The notes: generated by a model not told the origin, from the sequence alone. A stretch of DNA of 64,000 nucleotides from Sphaerospermopsis kisseleviana NIES-73 (GCF_002368075.1 NZ_AP018315.1:62001-126000), one strand, 5' to 3'; shown: positions 16,926-25,933, counted from the stretch's first letter. Program-made: numbers and translations.

Positions 16926-17086
16926 GGGAGCATCCCAAATGTGTAAATTTATTTTTATCTAAGGTCAAAATGATTTAAGACCTTGATATGATTGAACCGC
17001 AAAGGGCGCAAAGGACACAAAGGTAAGAGACTTACAAAGGTTTTTTAGTGTTGCTGCGGTTATTTTTTCAAAATTGGGATGCTCCC
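16926..17086. mobile_element. family B MITE, best preserved copy (161 bp)
   Basis: The ends are GGGAGCATCCCAA and TTGGGATGCTCCC, a perfect 13-bp terminal inverted repeat. GTATGAGAA occurs immediately outside both ends, a perfect 9-bp target duplication. The interior carries an AACCGCAAAGGGCGCAAAGG-type run seen in the other copies (31632-31800 and 39015-39186). There is no coding capacity. Confidence 0.93.
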
Positions 17087-17245
17087 GTATGAGAAAGCTA
17101 TTTTCACCTTTTGTTAAAATAAAATATAGCCGTAGACAGAGTAGTTAGGACATCAATTAATCATGAAACTATTACTACAAAAGAGTTTTACTACTGACTC
17201 CTGACTCCTGACTTCTGCTATAACTTCCTGCTACCGTATAAATTT

Positions 17246-17851
17246 ATGACTTATAGTCCTCCCAAACTCCTTACTTTCGAGCAATTTTTAGTTGAGTATG
17301 GAGACAACCCCCGTTACGAACTTATTGACGGAGAATTACGTGACATGGAACCCACAGGACCCCATGAAGAAGTTGCTGGAAACATTGCTGGTAGAATCTG
17401 TACAGAAATTCTTCTTGGTAATTTCAACTGGTTGATTCCCAAAACTTGTTTAATTAAACCACCTGCTGCTCAAGCAACAGCACTCCGTCCAGATGTTATT
17501 GTTTTAGATAAAGCAACACTCAGCCAAGAACCACTGTGGCAAAAAGAACCTATTATCTGTAATGGTAATACTATTAAGTTAGTTGCTGAAGTAGTGAGTA
17601 GTAATTGGCAAGATGATTATGCTAGAAAAGTAGAAGAATATGCTTTTCTGGAAATACGAGAATATTGGATTGTTGATTTTCGTGGTTTAGGTGGACTGCA
17701 ATTTATTGGTAGTCCTAAACAACCTACTTTCACAGTCTGTCAATTAGTGAATGGCGTATATCAACAGCAAAAATATCGTTTAGGAGATATAATTGTTTCT
17801 GGACTATTTCCCAATTTGCAACTTAAACTTGATGATGTTATGCCATGTTAG
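17246..17851 (+). CDS. Uma2-family (DUF820) endonuclease-like protein
   Basis: The 201-residue protein carries all Uma2 landmarks: LLTFEQFLVEYGDNPRYELI, RPDVIVLDKATL, KLVAEVVSSNWQDDYARKVE and EYWIVDFRGLGGLQFIGSPK. The acids in RPDVIV, AEVVS and WIVD form the presumed PD-(D/E)XK-like active site. It is the uninterrupted reference for the copy at 3065-3709, which shares the FIGSPKQPT segment. The ATG at 17246 follows a TAAATTT stretch with a poor ribosome site. Its biological role is unknown. Confidence 0.88.
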   Translation: MTYSPPKLLTFEQFLVEYGDNPRYELIDGELRDMEPTGPHEEVAGNIAGRICTEILLGNFNWLIPKTCLIKPPAAQATALRPDVIVLDKATLSQEPLWQKEPIICNGNTIKLVAEVVSSNWQDDYARKVEEYAFLEIREYWIVDFRGLGGLQFIGSPKQPTFTVCQLVNGVYQQQKYRLGDIIVSGLFPNLQLKLDDVMPC

Positions 17852-18113
17852 AAACCCAGGTGTTGCATAAATGCGAAGGGAAAGATGAATCAGCCAATTT
17901 AGGGACTTCCAAATAAAAAAATATCCATTCGTTGAGTCAGCAGGGGAAGCAGGGGGTGCAGGGGAGGCAGGGGAAGAAAAATTCTATACTCATCTTCGCT
18001 CTCAAAATTGGATAATTTAATTTCTAGAAGTCCCTTATCCGGGGGGTCGGAGATTTTATAAAAATGTTAATCTCACGCAGGAGAAAGGTTTTGGTCGTTG
18101 TAATTTAGCTGGT

Positions 18114-19235
18114 TCAATGCACTATCCAATCTACAGTTTGTGCTTCAGTAATATCCGGTACTTCTAACCGATTCCTCAATTTATAAAGTACCTTTTCTGG
18201 TAATTTAGCAGTGCGATCGCGGTTTCTTTGCAGCAACTCCTCCCAAGAAGTTTCTAAATAAACAATGCGAATTTTCCCTTGATAATTAACAAACTGACGT
18301 ATCAATGAACTCCGCAATTGACGACTAATATTAGTAGCATTCCAAACAAAAGATTGTCCGGTTCGCAGATAATCTTTAGCTAAAGCCTTCGCCGCATTGA
18401 TCACCGCACCTTGGTCTTCTTCAGGTGAAATCTTCAGAGTTTTTCTGAGTTCATCTAAAGAAATTACAGTCCAGTCAGAGAGATTTTCTTGAATCCAAGT
18501 ATCTTTCCCTGCACCCGGTAATCCCGACATCATCACCACTTGCAAGCGGGTATCATCATAAGCTACATAGTCTGGGTGGCCATTTTCCTTTTGAAAATAA
18601 ATAAACCGACTATGGTCTGAGGGGAAAATACGCGACTGGTGAAAACATTGATTTTCTTGGCAAAATTCCCGAAAAAAAGCGATTCGTTCCAATAATTGGG
18701 CTTGGTCATCACAATATCGCCCCCGGACATCAGCTTCAGCTAATAAACTCAACAGATCACAACGGATGATTTGACTGGTTTTAATTACTGCTTTTTCCGG
18801 GTTGGGTTTGTCCCAAAACCACAGAGGTAAACTACCGTATTTTACCAAAGCCACCACCGCCTCCCGTTCCCGAAATGGAACTTGCAAATCCCAAAGAATT
18901 TGCTGCGCCATCTTTGCACCTTGGAGGACATGACCTTTAGAGGAGATAGCACCATCGCTTTCTATTTGGGTGGCAGCAGGTTTAGCCACATCATGCAGCA
19001 AAGCCGCCGCAAATAACACTGAGCGTTCTTTAGCTGGTAATGTCCGCCATTCTGGTAATGCTACCAATGCTTCACAGACTAATTTTGTATGAATGAGTAC
19101 ATTACCTTCCCCATGATAACGGGGATCTTGGGGACATTCAGCCAGCAATTTCAACCAATCAAATTCTGTTTCTAATGCTTGCCAATTTATTGTCCTATTG
19201 TTTGCATCTGGACAATAGGGAAAAGTCCAATTCAT
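18114..19235 (-). CDS. HD-domain phosphatase fused to polynucleotide kinase (HD-Pnk-like)
   Basis: The 373-residue protein has an N-terminal HD phosphohydrolase (H49 in NVLIHTK, the HD doublet in LLHDVAKPA at 79-87) and a C-terminal P-loop kinase (GLPGAGKDTW at 238-247, IVYLETSWEELLQRNRDR near the end). This order matches bacterial HD-Pnk enzymes, which phosphorylate 5'-OH ends and remove 2',3'-cyclic or 3'-phosphates. It would heal broken RNA or DNA ends for sealing. I choose the ATG at 19235 because GGAGG lies 9-13 nt before it; an ATG at 19250 adds five residues. An RNA ligase gene lies upstream on the same strand. Confidence 0.82.
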   Translation of the reverse strand: MNWTFPYCPDANNRTINWQALETEFDWLKLLAECPQDPRYHGEGNVLIHTKLVCEALVALPEWRTLPAKERSVLFAAALLHDVAKPAATQIESDGAISSKGHVLQGAKMAQQILWDLQVPFREREAVVALVKYGSLPLWFWDKPNPEKAVIKTSQIIRCDLLSLLAEADVRGRYCDDQAQLLERIAFFREFCQENQCFHQSRIFPSDHSRFIYFQKENGHPDYVAYDDTRLQVVMMSGLPGAGKDTWIQENLSDWTVISLDELRKTLKISPEEDQGAVINAAKALAKDYLRTGQSFVWNATNISRQLRSSLIRQFVNYQGKIRIVYLETSWEELLQRNRDRTAKLPEKVLYKLRNRLEVPDITEAQTVDWIVH

Positions 19236-19329
19236 ATCTTTATCCTCCATTTATCTAATAGTGGCTAATATCAATTCGCCACAATTTTGTTGCAGGAGTG
19301 AGCGTATACTACCCCCGTTAGATGTTCAT

Positions 19330-19470
19330 ATCTTGCACCTCTGGGTACAAACCCAAATGATTTAAAAACGCCATAAGACCACCTTATTTTTATTGGTTTT
19401 AAAGAGTAAATTAGGGTGTTTGGGATTATACGGTGCAATGAAATTGCATCAATTTTTATTAGTGCAAGAT
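19330..19470. mobile_element. family C element, copy 1 (141 bp)
   Basis: It is bounded by ATCTTGCAC and GTGCAAGAT (inverted). Its interior (GGGTACAAACCCA ... TTTTTATTGGTTTTAAA ... TTATACGGTG) matches the copy at 28559-28703. It sits in the spacer between the RNA ligase and the HD-Pnk-like gene. No target duplication is obvious. Confidence 0.75.
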
Positions 19471-19474
19471 ATCA

Positions 19475-19686
19475 GTCAATCAATTTTGGATTTTGGATTG
19501 ACGTTAGCGAAGCATACGCAGCGCAGCGAGTATTTTGGATTATCCTTTCCTTTAAAGAAGAGGATTGAAGGCGAAAAAATTTGTATTTTTCTCCATAAAT
19601 GGAGAGGACTGAAACCTTATTTTTAGATTTTAGACTTTGATTTCAATCTAAAATCCAAAATCTAAAATCTAAAATTTTTTTGGTCA
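19475..19686. mobile_element. family D element, copy 1 (about 212 bp)
   Basis: It is an inverted copy of 46988-47191. The ends are GTCAATCAATTTTGGATTTT and an AAAATCTAAAATTTTTTTGG-type end, imperfect inverted repeats of each other. The middle carries a CTCCAtaaATGGAG hairpin and a TTAGCGAAGCATACGCAGCG mosaic. It lies 4 bp from the family C element, so the two together fill most of the 503-bp spacer. Confidence 0.75.
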
Positions 19687-19738
19687 AATTAACCTCCTGC
19701 CTTCTGCCTTCTGCCTTCTACCTTGGTTAAGACATGAA

Positions 19739-20524
19739 CTAACTAAATAAATCCACATTTGGACGCAGCAGATTAGGGATAATAGGACGGTTAAGCCAAT
19801 GACTTTCAGATTGTAAAATAGTAGTCAAAAAGCTAGAACGCACATATTTATAACGTGCTGTCACCGTATCCCCTGGTTCAACTTTGATGTACAAACCTTC
19901 CATCAAACCACTTTGATCAGTTTGTTTGAGGGCAAGTTCTACATTTAATCCTTGTTGTTGACAAGCTTGGGCAAAATTTTCTAAATATGCCGGGGTTTGA
20001 TAATGAGATTTAGCCAATAACCCCAACATTTGCTGGTAAGATTGCAGTTTGCCTGTAAACAACACAGGAACAGAAACCAGTGGTAATCCTGCTAATAGCT
20101 GTTGACGGCGTTTAGTGCTAAGAAATACTTGGGTTTCTAAGTCCAGAAGGTCGTATTCTAAAAAGTAGTGGGGTAAAGCATCATAAAAAACTGTGTGCTT
20201 GGCATATAGCCATTCCCCAAAGAGAATAAAACGACTACCCAAAACTTCCCAAAATTCTCTGCTGTGGGTATGCGCCCATTGTTTAAACAGGTTAAAATGC
20301 TTTTCTCTGCCTCCACCTGTTAAATAATGTCCCCGGCTTTGCAGTTTGAGTTGTCCATCAGCCGTAAAACTGATAGCTGCATTTGCACCATCAACTTTTT
20401 CTTCAATGACTAGATGCTGTTCTTGAATAGTTGCAAAAGGAACATTATCTAGGTCTTCATCCCCAGGTTGCGATCGCGAACCCTGAATATGAGGGGTACG
20501 CGGATATTTATAAATTTGTGACAT
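19739..20524 (-). CDS. ATP-dependent RNA ligase family protein
   Basis: The 261-residue protein is a nucleotidyltransferase-type ligase. Motif I is EEKVDGANAAI (lysine ~43 as the AMP acceptor), motif III-IIIa FGEWLYAKHTVFYDALPHYF, motif IV EGLYIKVE and motif V TARYKYVR. The N-terminal KYPRTPHIQGSR is typical of a bacterial RNA-ligase family. It would join 5'-phosphate and 3'-OH ends. The neighbouring HD-Pnk-like gene would create exactly such ends, so the two form a plausible repair pathway. There is no OB-fold DNA-ligase extension. The ATG at 20524 is clear. Confidence 0.85.
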   Translation of the reverse strand: MSQIYKYPRTPHIQGSRSQPGDEDLDNVPFATIQEQHLVIEEKVDGANAAISFTADGQLKLQSRGHYLTGGGREKHFNLFKQWAHTHSREFWEVLGSRFILFGEWLYAKHTVFYDALPHYFLEYDLLDLETQVFLSTKRRQQLLAGLPLVSVPVLFTGKLQSYQQMLGLLAKSHYQTPAYLENFAQACQQQGLNVELALKQTDQSGLMEGLYIKVEPGDTVTARYKYVRSSFLTTILQSESHWLNRPIIPNLLRPNVDLFS

Positions 20525-20805
20525 GACTTTTATACCTTGGTGACTACAATCAAAATCATTGCGTAGGGAATCTTCACGAATAGGTATGTTTAAAGGTTGC
20601 TACCATTCGCGATAAATGAGAATTTGATTGAGCCAAGGGATTACATAATCGTTACCTGAATTTGTGTAGTGTTTACATTATTATCTAGGACTTCACAAGC
20701 TGAAGCTAGGTTTCCAGAATTTTACACACAAACTGGGAAGATATGGGAAGCTTTGGGGTATAAACAAAACCTACGCAAAATCCTATTCCTTGCGATCGCA
20801 TGAAC
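20525..20805. other. spacer of 281 bp, no gene seen
   Basis: The stretch contains the RNA ligase promoter region and one HIP1-like site (TGCGATCGCA near 20792). I see no frame, hairpin terminator or repeat copy that can be supported. Confidence 0.5.
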
Positions 20806-22032
20806 TTAACGAGTAATACGGAGAATTTTATCCCTCTGTGGAGGACAATTTCCCCTGCCATCACAATTACTGGTAGTGACATATAATTCACCATCTGTCC
20901 CCATAATTGCTTCTCGCAGCCGTCCATATTGGCCTTGCAAATACACCTCATGACGTTCAATTTTTTGGGGAGATTGGGGGTTGAAAACAACGCGCTGCAA
21001 GTGTTGAGAACGAAGAGTGGCAATTATTAAGCTCCCTTTCCATTCAGGAAGAGAATTGCCTGTATAAATTACTGCACCACCAGGAGGCAAAGCTTCACGC
21101 CAAACAATTGACGGAGTAACCATTCCTTTCTGTGATTCACAACGGTAGATGGTAGGCCAGCCCAAGTTGTCTCCTGCTTTTGCTAAACTGAGTTCATCGT
21201 GACCCCTTCTTCCCAAATCCCCACTAGGTCCGTGATCTGTCACCCATAGTGTTGATTTATCCAGCCAATCAAACCCTTGAGTGTTGCGAATCCCAGTGAT
21301 ATAGACAGGACTCCCGGCAAACGGATTATCTGGTGGCACTTGTCCGTCAGGTGTCACACGCAAAATTTTACCAGCAAGGCTATTAACATCCTGGGAAATT
21401 TGCGGTTCTCTGGCATCACCTGTGCCAATGTAAAGCATTCCATCTGGTCCAAAGCGAATACGACCACCGTTATGAAATTGCGCTACGGGAATATTATCAA
21501 CAATTACTTGATCCGGGGAAGCAGTAAGTCCGTTCTGAGACAGTCGCCATCGTTCCACACGATTAACTTGTGATCCATTTTTATCAGCTGTGTAATAAAT
21601 GTAAAAAAATCGGTTTTCGGCAAAGTTGGGATGGGTGGCAATACCGAGCAAACCATCTTCACCGCTTTCTGTAACATTAATAGTAGCTACTGGTTGGGGA
21701 ATCAGTTGACCATTGCGTACAAGGCGAACTCGTCCCGGTCGTTCGGTAACTAACATATCTTGATTGGGGAGAAAAGCTATTCCCCAGGGAACTTCTAGAC
21801 CTGTTACTACTTCTTCTACCCGTAGTTTTACCTGTCCTTGTGAACCAAAGCCATTTTCTACTAAGGTACAGGCTTGATTGTTAGTAGCTGTTTGTTGGCT
21901 GACTTGTTGGGCTGTTTGTGTTTGTTGATTGTTAGGGTTTGCAGACTCAGTTGTTGCTAAGTTGCAAGCAGAAATTCCTACTACAACCATGCCAAAAAAG
22001 AATTTTGCTGCTAGAGTTTTCATCTGTTTCAT
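20806..22032 (-). CDS. PQQ-dependent aldose sugar dehydrogenase-like lipoprotein
   Basis: The 408-residue protein starts with a lipoprotein signal (AAKFFFGMVVVGISAC, lipid cysteine 23), followed by a glutamine/threonine-rich linker. The rest is the six-bladed propeller of soluble glucose/aldose dehydrogenases: LEVPWGIAFLPNQDMLVTER, ATHPNFAENRFFYIYYT, HNGGRIRFGPDGMLYIGTGD and FDWLDKSTLWVTDHGPSGD. Members oxidise sugars with PQQ in the periplasm, although cyanobacteria often lack PQQ synthesis, so the true cofactor is uncertain. Two ATGs (22032, 22023) are close together. It is monocistronic. Confidence 0.85.
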   Translation of the reverse strand: MKQMKTLAAKFFFGMVVVGISACNLATTESANPNNQQTQTAQQVSQQTATNNQACTLVENGFGSQGQVKLRVEEVVTGLEVPWGIAFLPNQDMLVTERPGRVRLVRNGQLIPQPVATINVTESGEDGLLGIATHPNFAENRFFYIYYTADKNGSQVNRVERWRLSQNGLTASPDQVIVDNIPVAQFHNGGRIRFGPDGMLYIGTGDAREPQISQDVNSLAGKILRVTPDGQVPPDNPFAGSPVYITGIRNTQGFDWLDKSTLWVTDHGPSGDLGRRGHDELSLAKAGDNLGWPTIYRCESQKGMVTPSIVWREALPPGGAVIYTGNSLPEWKGSLIIATLRSQHLQRVVFNPQSPQKIERHEVYLQGQYGRLREAIMGTDGELYVTTSNCDGRGNCPPQRDKILRITR

Positions 22033-22318
22033 GATTTATTTTGTCTACAAAATTGTTACCTGTATGGTCTTGGGAATGGCTAAATCAGCTGATGTGCGGC
22101 TACATTGGATAATCCAAAAACATCTAGTTATTGCAGTCGCTGCATCTTGCTACTTGGTTTTATCTGAATTAAATACACTACAGTTTAATAAATTTATTTA
22201 GTTCTTTCAACAATAGACAATTACCTCTGGCTCATTCGTGAGAGGATTGTGTAATAGGAAATTTTCTCTTTTTTTCTCTTTGAAAGAGGAGACTTTAAAC
22301 TTGAATGAAAAAATTGTC

Positions 22319-22425
22319 AATTACAGCAATTTTGGAGTAAATGAGGTACAACAATTTTAGAAGGTAGTTTTAAAACTTGAAGTTCAATCTACTGTACCTT
22401 ATAAACCTTGAATTTGCTGTATCAA
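22319..22425. mobile_element. family G palindromic element (about 107 bp)
   Basis: The ends TTACAGCAATTTT and GAATTTGCTGTA are imperfect inverted repeats extending inward to GAGGTACA/TGTACCTT. A perfect AGTTTTAAAACT palindrome lies inside. The right half recurs at 41560-41630. It occupies the spacer upstream of the sugar dehydrogenase gene; the rest of 22033-22438 shows no gene. Confidence 0.65.
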
Positions 22426-22438
22426 TTAACATAGTCAA

Positions 22439-22867
22439 TCAATCCCAAGAGCGGGTTAATGGATCAATGGGTATACTTTGATCAATCTCAATCACGGTGA
22501 TTTTAGCATTCTCCACCACCGTATTTCCCATAATTGTATTGTGCATTGCCTCAAACTTCGATTCTTCTTCAGCAATGCGTTCGTAGTGCAGAATGACATG
22601 ATAATGCTTGGAAATTGTTTCTCCAGAGTCTGAACGCTCTACTGTTTCCCAATCTATATTTTGTCTTTCTTCCGCTATTCGGCGATACTCATCAGCTAGT
22701 TGTTCTAAGGCAATGGCGATGGCGTGTTCTTTTGTTTGACCATAACATTGCCAATTCTGTCTGGTATCATCCAAAGACGATGACATCTGGCAAATGTACT
22801 GTCCATTTTCTTGAGGTTGTACTGTGATTGTAATACTTCCAGTAATGTCGTTGTTTACTTCCGTCAT
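22439..22867 (-). CDS. small protein of unknown function, HicB-like fold possible
   Basis: About 142 residues from the ATG at 22867 (MTEVNND). The first half (GSITITVQPQENGQYICQMS followed by TKEHAIAIALEQLADEYRRI) resembles the strand-strand-helix pattern of HicB-like or dsRBD-like small domains, and ends with an acidic helix. The C-terminal half (HYHVILHYERIAEEESKF) is unassigned. It lies about 60 bp after a second small gene on the same strand. The function is unknown. Confidence 0.55.
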   Translation of the reverse strand: MTEVNNDITGSITITVQPQENGQYICQMSSSLDDTRQNWQCYGQTKEHAIAIALEQLADEYRRIAEERQNIDWETVERSDSGETISKHYHVILHYERIAEEESKFEAMHNTIMGNTVVENAKITVIEIDQSIPIDPLTRSWD

Positions 22868-22928
22868 AATATTAAATGTACTTGAAAGGCGAGGTTTTAA
22901 ATCCTGAATGAAACGAAACAATTGTCAA

Positions 22929-23309
22929 TTAATCAAAAATTTCTGGTCTTTCAATAATGAACCATTCATGATACAAAATTGCTAGAAGGAAGTTTTCATT
23001 TTTCAGGCGGTCACACACTGCCATAAAGCCAGAAAAGAAGGGATCATCTTCATAGGTGGTATCCGATAAAAATAGTGTGAGTGATTTTTTATCTTCAGCC
23101 CAAATGGAACGGATTATGGAAATATTGGGGTGATGAGATTTATCTACAGGTAATAATACTGGATCTCCATCAATTTCCATAAATTCCGGTTCTTCATATT
23201 GCAAAACCGATGACCAATCTTCTGGACCTTCGTGTTTTTCAATAATTCTATCCCACCTAACCAGTCTGATTTTTTCTAATGTTTCTGGTGATAAATCTGA
23301 TAATTTCAT
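22929..23309 (-). CDS. protein of unknown function paired with the next small gene
   Basis: 126 residues from the ATG at 23309; a TTG at 23354 would add 15. It has a helical start (LSPETLEKIRLVRWDRIIEK) and a mixed body with acidic patches (EPEFMEIDGDPVLLP, SDTTYEDDPFFSGFMAVC), ending LAILYHEWFIIERPEIFD. No motif is recognised. The spacing suggests an operon with the gene at 22439-22867. Confidence 0.55.
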   Translation of the reverse strand: MKLSDLSPETLEKIRLVRWDRIIEKHEGPEDWSSVLQYEEPEFMEIDGDPVLLPVDKSHHPNISIIRSIWAEDKKSLTLFLSDTTYEDDPFFSGFMAVCDRLKNENFLLAILYHEWFIIERPEIFD

Positions 23310-23394
23310 ATCTTTTACCAAATCAAAAACTGAAAGTGATTGCTGTTCTACCAAATTCTAAATTAATGTTACAAATTCTCCTTCAGCTTACTTA

Positions 23395-25824
23395 TCATAA
23401 CTTTTGCCAAGCCTGTACAAATGCAATACTACTTTCCCAATTGACTGTTTGGTTGAGCAAACGCTGGGTGAATATATCCTTTATAGCTTTTAATTCCTGT
23501 GGTGTCAGAGTCAAAGCTAAACGATCTAAATAACTTGGTCGGTTTGCATTGGAAGTGAACAATCTATTGAGAAAAGCTGATGTAATGTGCATTAAAGTTG
23601 AACTCTGCTCCAGCACCACTTCCACTTTCAAACCTGCTACTTCAAAAGACGTTCGCAAATCCTCAGCGTTCCAATTCAGCATTGGGTCGGAAGAATTAGT
23701 ATAAATTGCTTCCTCTGCCGCTACTAAGCGAGCGTATAACTTAGCACCTAGCTTTTGCTCGTCTAGCAAACGATAAAGTCTTTGTGTATGCCTTGGTACA
23801 GTCTCTGCCAGTACAATTTTTCCTGTCTGGGGTAGGATTTGAGCTAAAATTTGAGCAGCAGTGTTTTTATCAGGCTCGTTTACTAACGCATTTCGACCAA
23901 TTATATAATCAAAATTTACACCTAACGCTTGAGAAGCTAATACAGCAGGTAACTCTGTTATCTTTGCAGTAACTACTATTGGTCGTCTGATTTCTTCCAA
24001 CGTCGCAGCTTGTTCACGTAAAGCTTGGGCATCGCTTTCACTGCGAACACAAGCATAAACTCCACCTTCTGGGACATGGCGGACTGCTTCCCAGGTCAGT
24101 AAACCAGTACCTGCATTGATGTCTAAAACGACATGATGACGCTGTAATTGAGCGATGGTGAAAATGCGCTCTCTGACATTTGCTAACTGTGTGCCTATTT
24201 GTGTGCGTTGCAACCATCGTTCTGAAGCTGCATCTATATTGCTGTAGGTGAGGATTTCTATTGGCTCAATACCTAAGCCGGACACCATAGCTGCAAGTTG
24301 AGCTTCACGGCGACGTGCTACCTGTACGTTAATTTCTCCCTCAAAACCTTGGGTTGATGGTTGGTAAAATACCTGTCCTTGCAAACTGGCTGGCAGATAT
24401 TGTTGCGCTACCCAATGGTCACGATAAGCGTGAGGATAAAGATAGCCCGCTCCATGCCCAAAACCTTTTTGATCTCGATTGGCATCTTTAAGGTGGGTGG
24501 GAACTTCTGCTTCTCGTTCCTGCTCAACTGCTGCTAAAGCGTCGAAGAAGCCCATGATACTGTTGGACTTAGGCGCAGTTGCTAAATAAAGGGCTGCTTG
24601 AGCTAAATGATAACGTCCTTCTGGCATTCCTACACGGTCAAATGCTTCTGCACAAGAATTGACGACAACTACAGCCTGGGGGTCAGCTAGTCCCACATCT
24701 TCACTGGCTAAAATCAACATCCGCCGGAAGATAAAACGTGGGTCTTCGCCGGCGTAAACCATTTTTGCTAACCAGTATAATGCTGCATCTGGGTCAGAAC
24801 CACGTAAGCTTTTAATGAAGGCACTGATAGTATCGAAATGAACATCACCTTCTTTGTCGTATAAAACGGCTCGTTGTTGAATGGATTCTTCTGCAACTGC
24901 TAATGTGATATGAATAACACCTGTGGTATTGGCTGATGTTGACTGTTGAGTTTTCGGGGTGAATGGTGACTCTTCAACAGTTAATGGTGTTGTTGATTGT
25001 TGAGTTTTAGCGGTGAATGGTAAATCTTCAACGGTTAATGGTGTTGTTGAATGTTGAGTTTTCGGGGTGAATGGTAAATCTTCAACAGTTAATGGTGTTA
25101 TTGACTGTTGAGTTTTAGCGGTGAATGGTGAATCTTCAATGGTTAATGGTGTTGTTTCTACTGCTAATTCCAAAGCGTTTAATAATGAACGAGCATCGCC
25201 GTTAGCAACATTAATCAGATGAGCCAAAGCATCAGGGTCTATTTTGATTGCTAAGTTTCCATAACCACGCTGTTTATCATTTAATGTTTGTTCAACTACA
25301 CGATATAAGTCTTGCTCGTTGAGTGGTTTTAGTTGAAAAATACGTGAACGACTAACGAGTGCTTTATTAACTTCAAAGTAAGGATTTTCTGTTGTTGCTC
25401 CGATTAAGATGACTGTACCATTTTCTACCCAAGGTAGTAGGGCATCTTGTTGGGATTTATTAAAACGATGAACTTCATCTACAAACAGAATTGTTTTTTG
25501 GTTGTGGTATTTGCGCTGTTCTTGGGCTGTTTCAATGGCTGCACGAATTTCTTTTACTCCAGAAAGTACGGCGTTAATGGCAATAAAATCAGCGCGGGTG
25601 GTGTTAGCAATTACACGGGCAAGTGTTGTTTTACCAGTTCCTGGTGGACCGTAAAAAATTAATGATGATAGTTGGTCTAAACTAATAGCACGTCGCAGGA
25701 GTCGTCCTGGCCCGATGATATGGTCTTGACCAATAAATTCGTCTAGAGTTCGGGGACGCATTCGTGCTGCTAGTGGTGCTTCTGTTTCTGTTATTTGAAT
25801 CAAATGTTGGTCAAATAAATCCAT
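23395..25824 (-). CDS. rarA: RarA/MgsA-type AAA+ ATPase fused to a methyltransferase-like domain
   Basis: The 809-residue protein begins as RarA: RPRTLDEFIGQDHIIGPGRL, Walker A GPPGTGKTTLAR (59-70), Walker B ILFVDEVHRF (112-121), sensor TTENPYFEVN, and the C-terminal tetramerisation region with GHGAGYLYPHAYRDHW. RarA acts at stalled replication forks. From ~555 a second domain follows with a Rossmann-type DINAGTGLLTWEAV (568-581), as in SAM methyltransferases. The fusion is common in cyanobacteria; catalysis by the second domain is unproven. Residues 225-296 are four tandem 18-residue repeats that the family normally lacks. Confidence 0.9.
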   Translation of the reverse strand: MDLFDQHLIQITETEAPLAARMRPRTLDEFIGQDHIIGPGRLLRRAISLDQLSSLIFYGPPGTGKTTLARVIANTTRADFIAINAVLSGVKEIRAAIETAQEQRKYHNQKTILFVDEVHRFNKSQQDALLPWVENGTVILIGATTENPYFEVNKALVSRSRIFQLKPLNEQDLYRVVEQTLNDKQRGYGNLAIKIDPDALAHLINVANGDARSLLNALELAVETTPLTIEDSPFTAKTQQSITPLTVEDLPFTPKTQHSTTPLTVEDLPFTAKTQQSTTPLTVEESPFTPKTQQSTSANTTGVIHITLAVAEESIQQRAVLYDKEGDVHFDTISAFIKSLRGSDPDAALYWLAKMVYAGEDPRFIFRRMLILASEDVGLADPQAVVVVNSCAEAFDRVGMPEGRYHLAQAALYLATAPKSNSIMGFFDALAAVEQEREAEVPTHLKDANRDQKGFGHGAGYLYPHAYRDHWVAQQYLPASLQGQVFYQPSTQGFEGEINVQVARRREAQLAAMVSGLGIEPIEILTYSNIDAASERWLQRTQIGTQLANVRERIFTIAQLQRHHVVLDINAGTGLLTWEAVRHVPEGGVYACVRSESDAQALREQAATLEEIRRPIVVTAKITELPAVLASQALGVNFDYIIGRNALVNEPDKNTAAQILAQILPQTGKIVLAETVPRHTQRLYRLLDEQKLGAKLYARLVAAEEAIYTNSSDPMLNWNAEDLRTSFEVAGLKVEVVLEQSSTLMHITSAFLNRLFTSNANRPSYLDRLALTLTPQELKAIKDIFTQRLLNQTVNWESSIAFVQAWQKL
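24937..25153. repeat. 54-bp coding tandem repeat inside rarA, 4 units
   Basis: Four consecutive 54-bp units each encode a variant of TPLTVEDLPFTPKTQHST. They differ in a few codons (D/E, L/S, P/A, H/Q). They fall between the AAA+ sensor region and the C-terminal domain, probably in a surface loop. This is a minisatellite that could vary in copy number without shifting the frame. Confidence 0.9.
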
Positions 25825-25933
25825 AAATTATGTGAAAATTTGGTCAAATAGGATCGCTATATCAAGAACCTAACTATGTTCCGATACGTGATAATCCTAT
25901 AGTTTTATCTGTAGGTAATACAGGATGGCAGAG

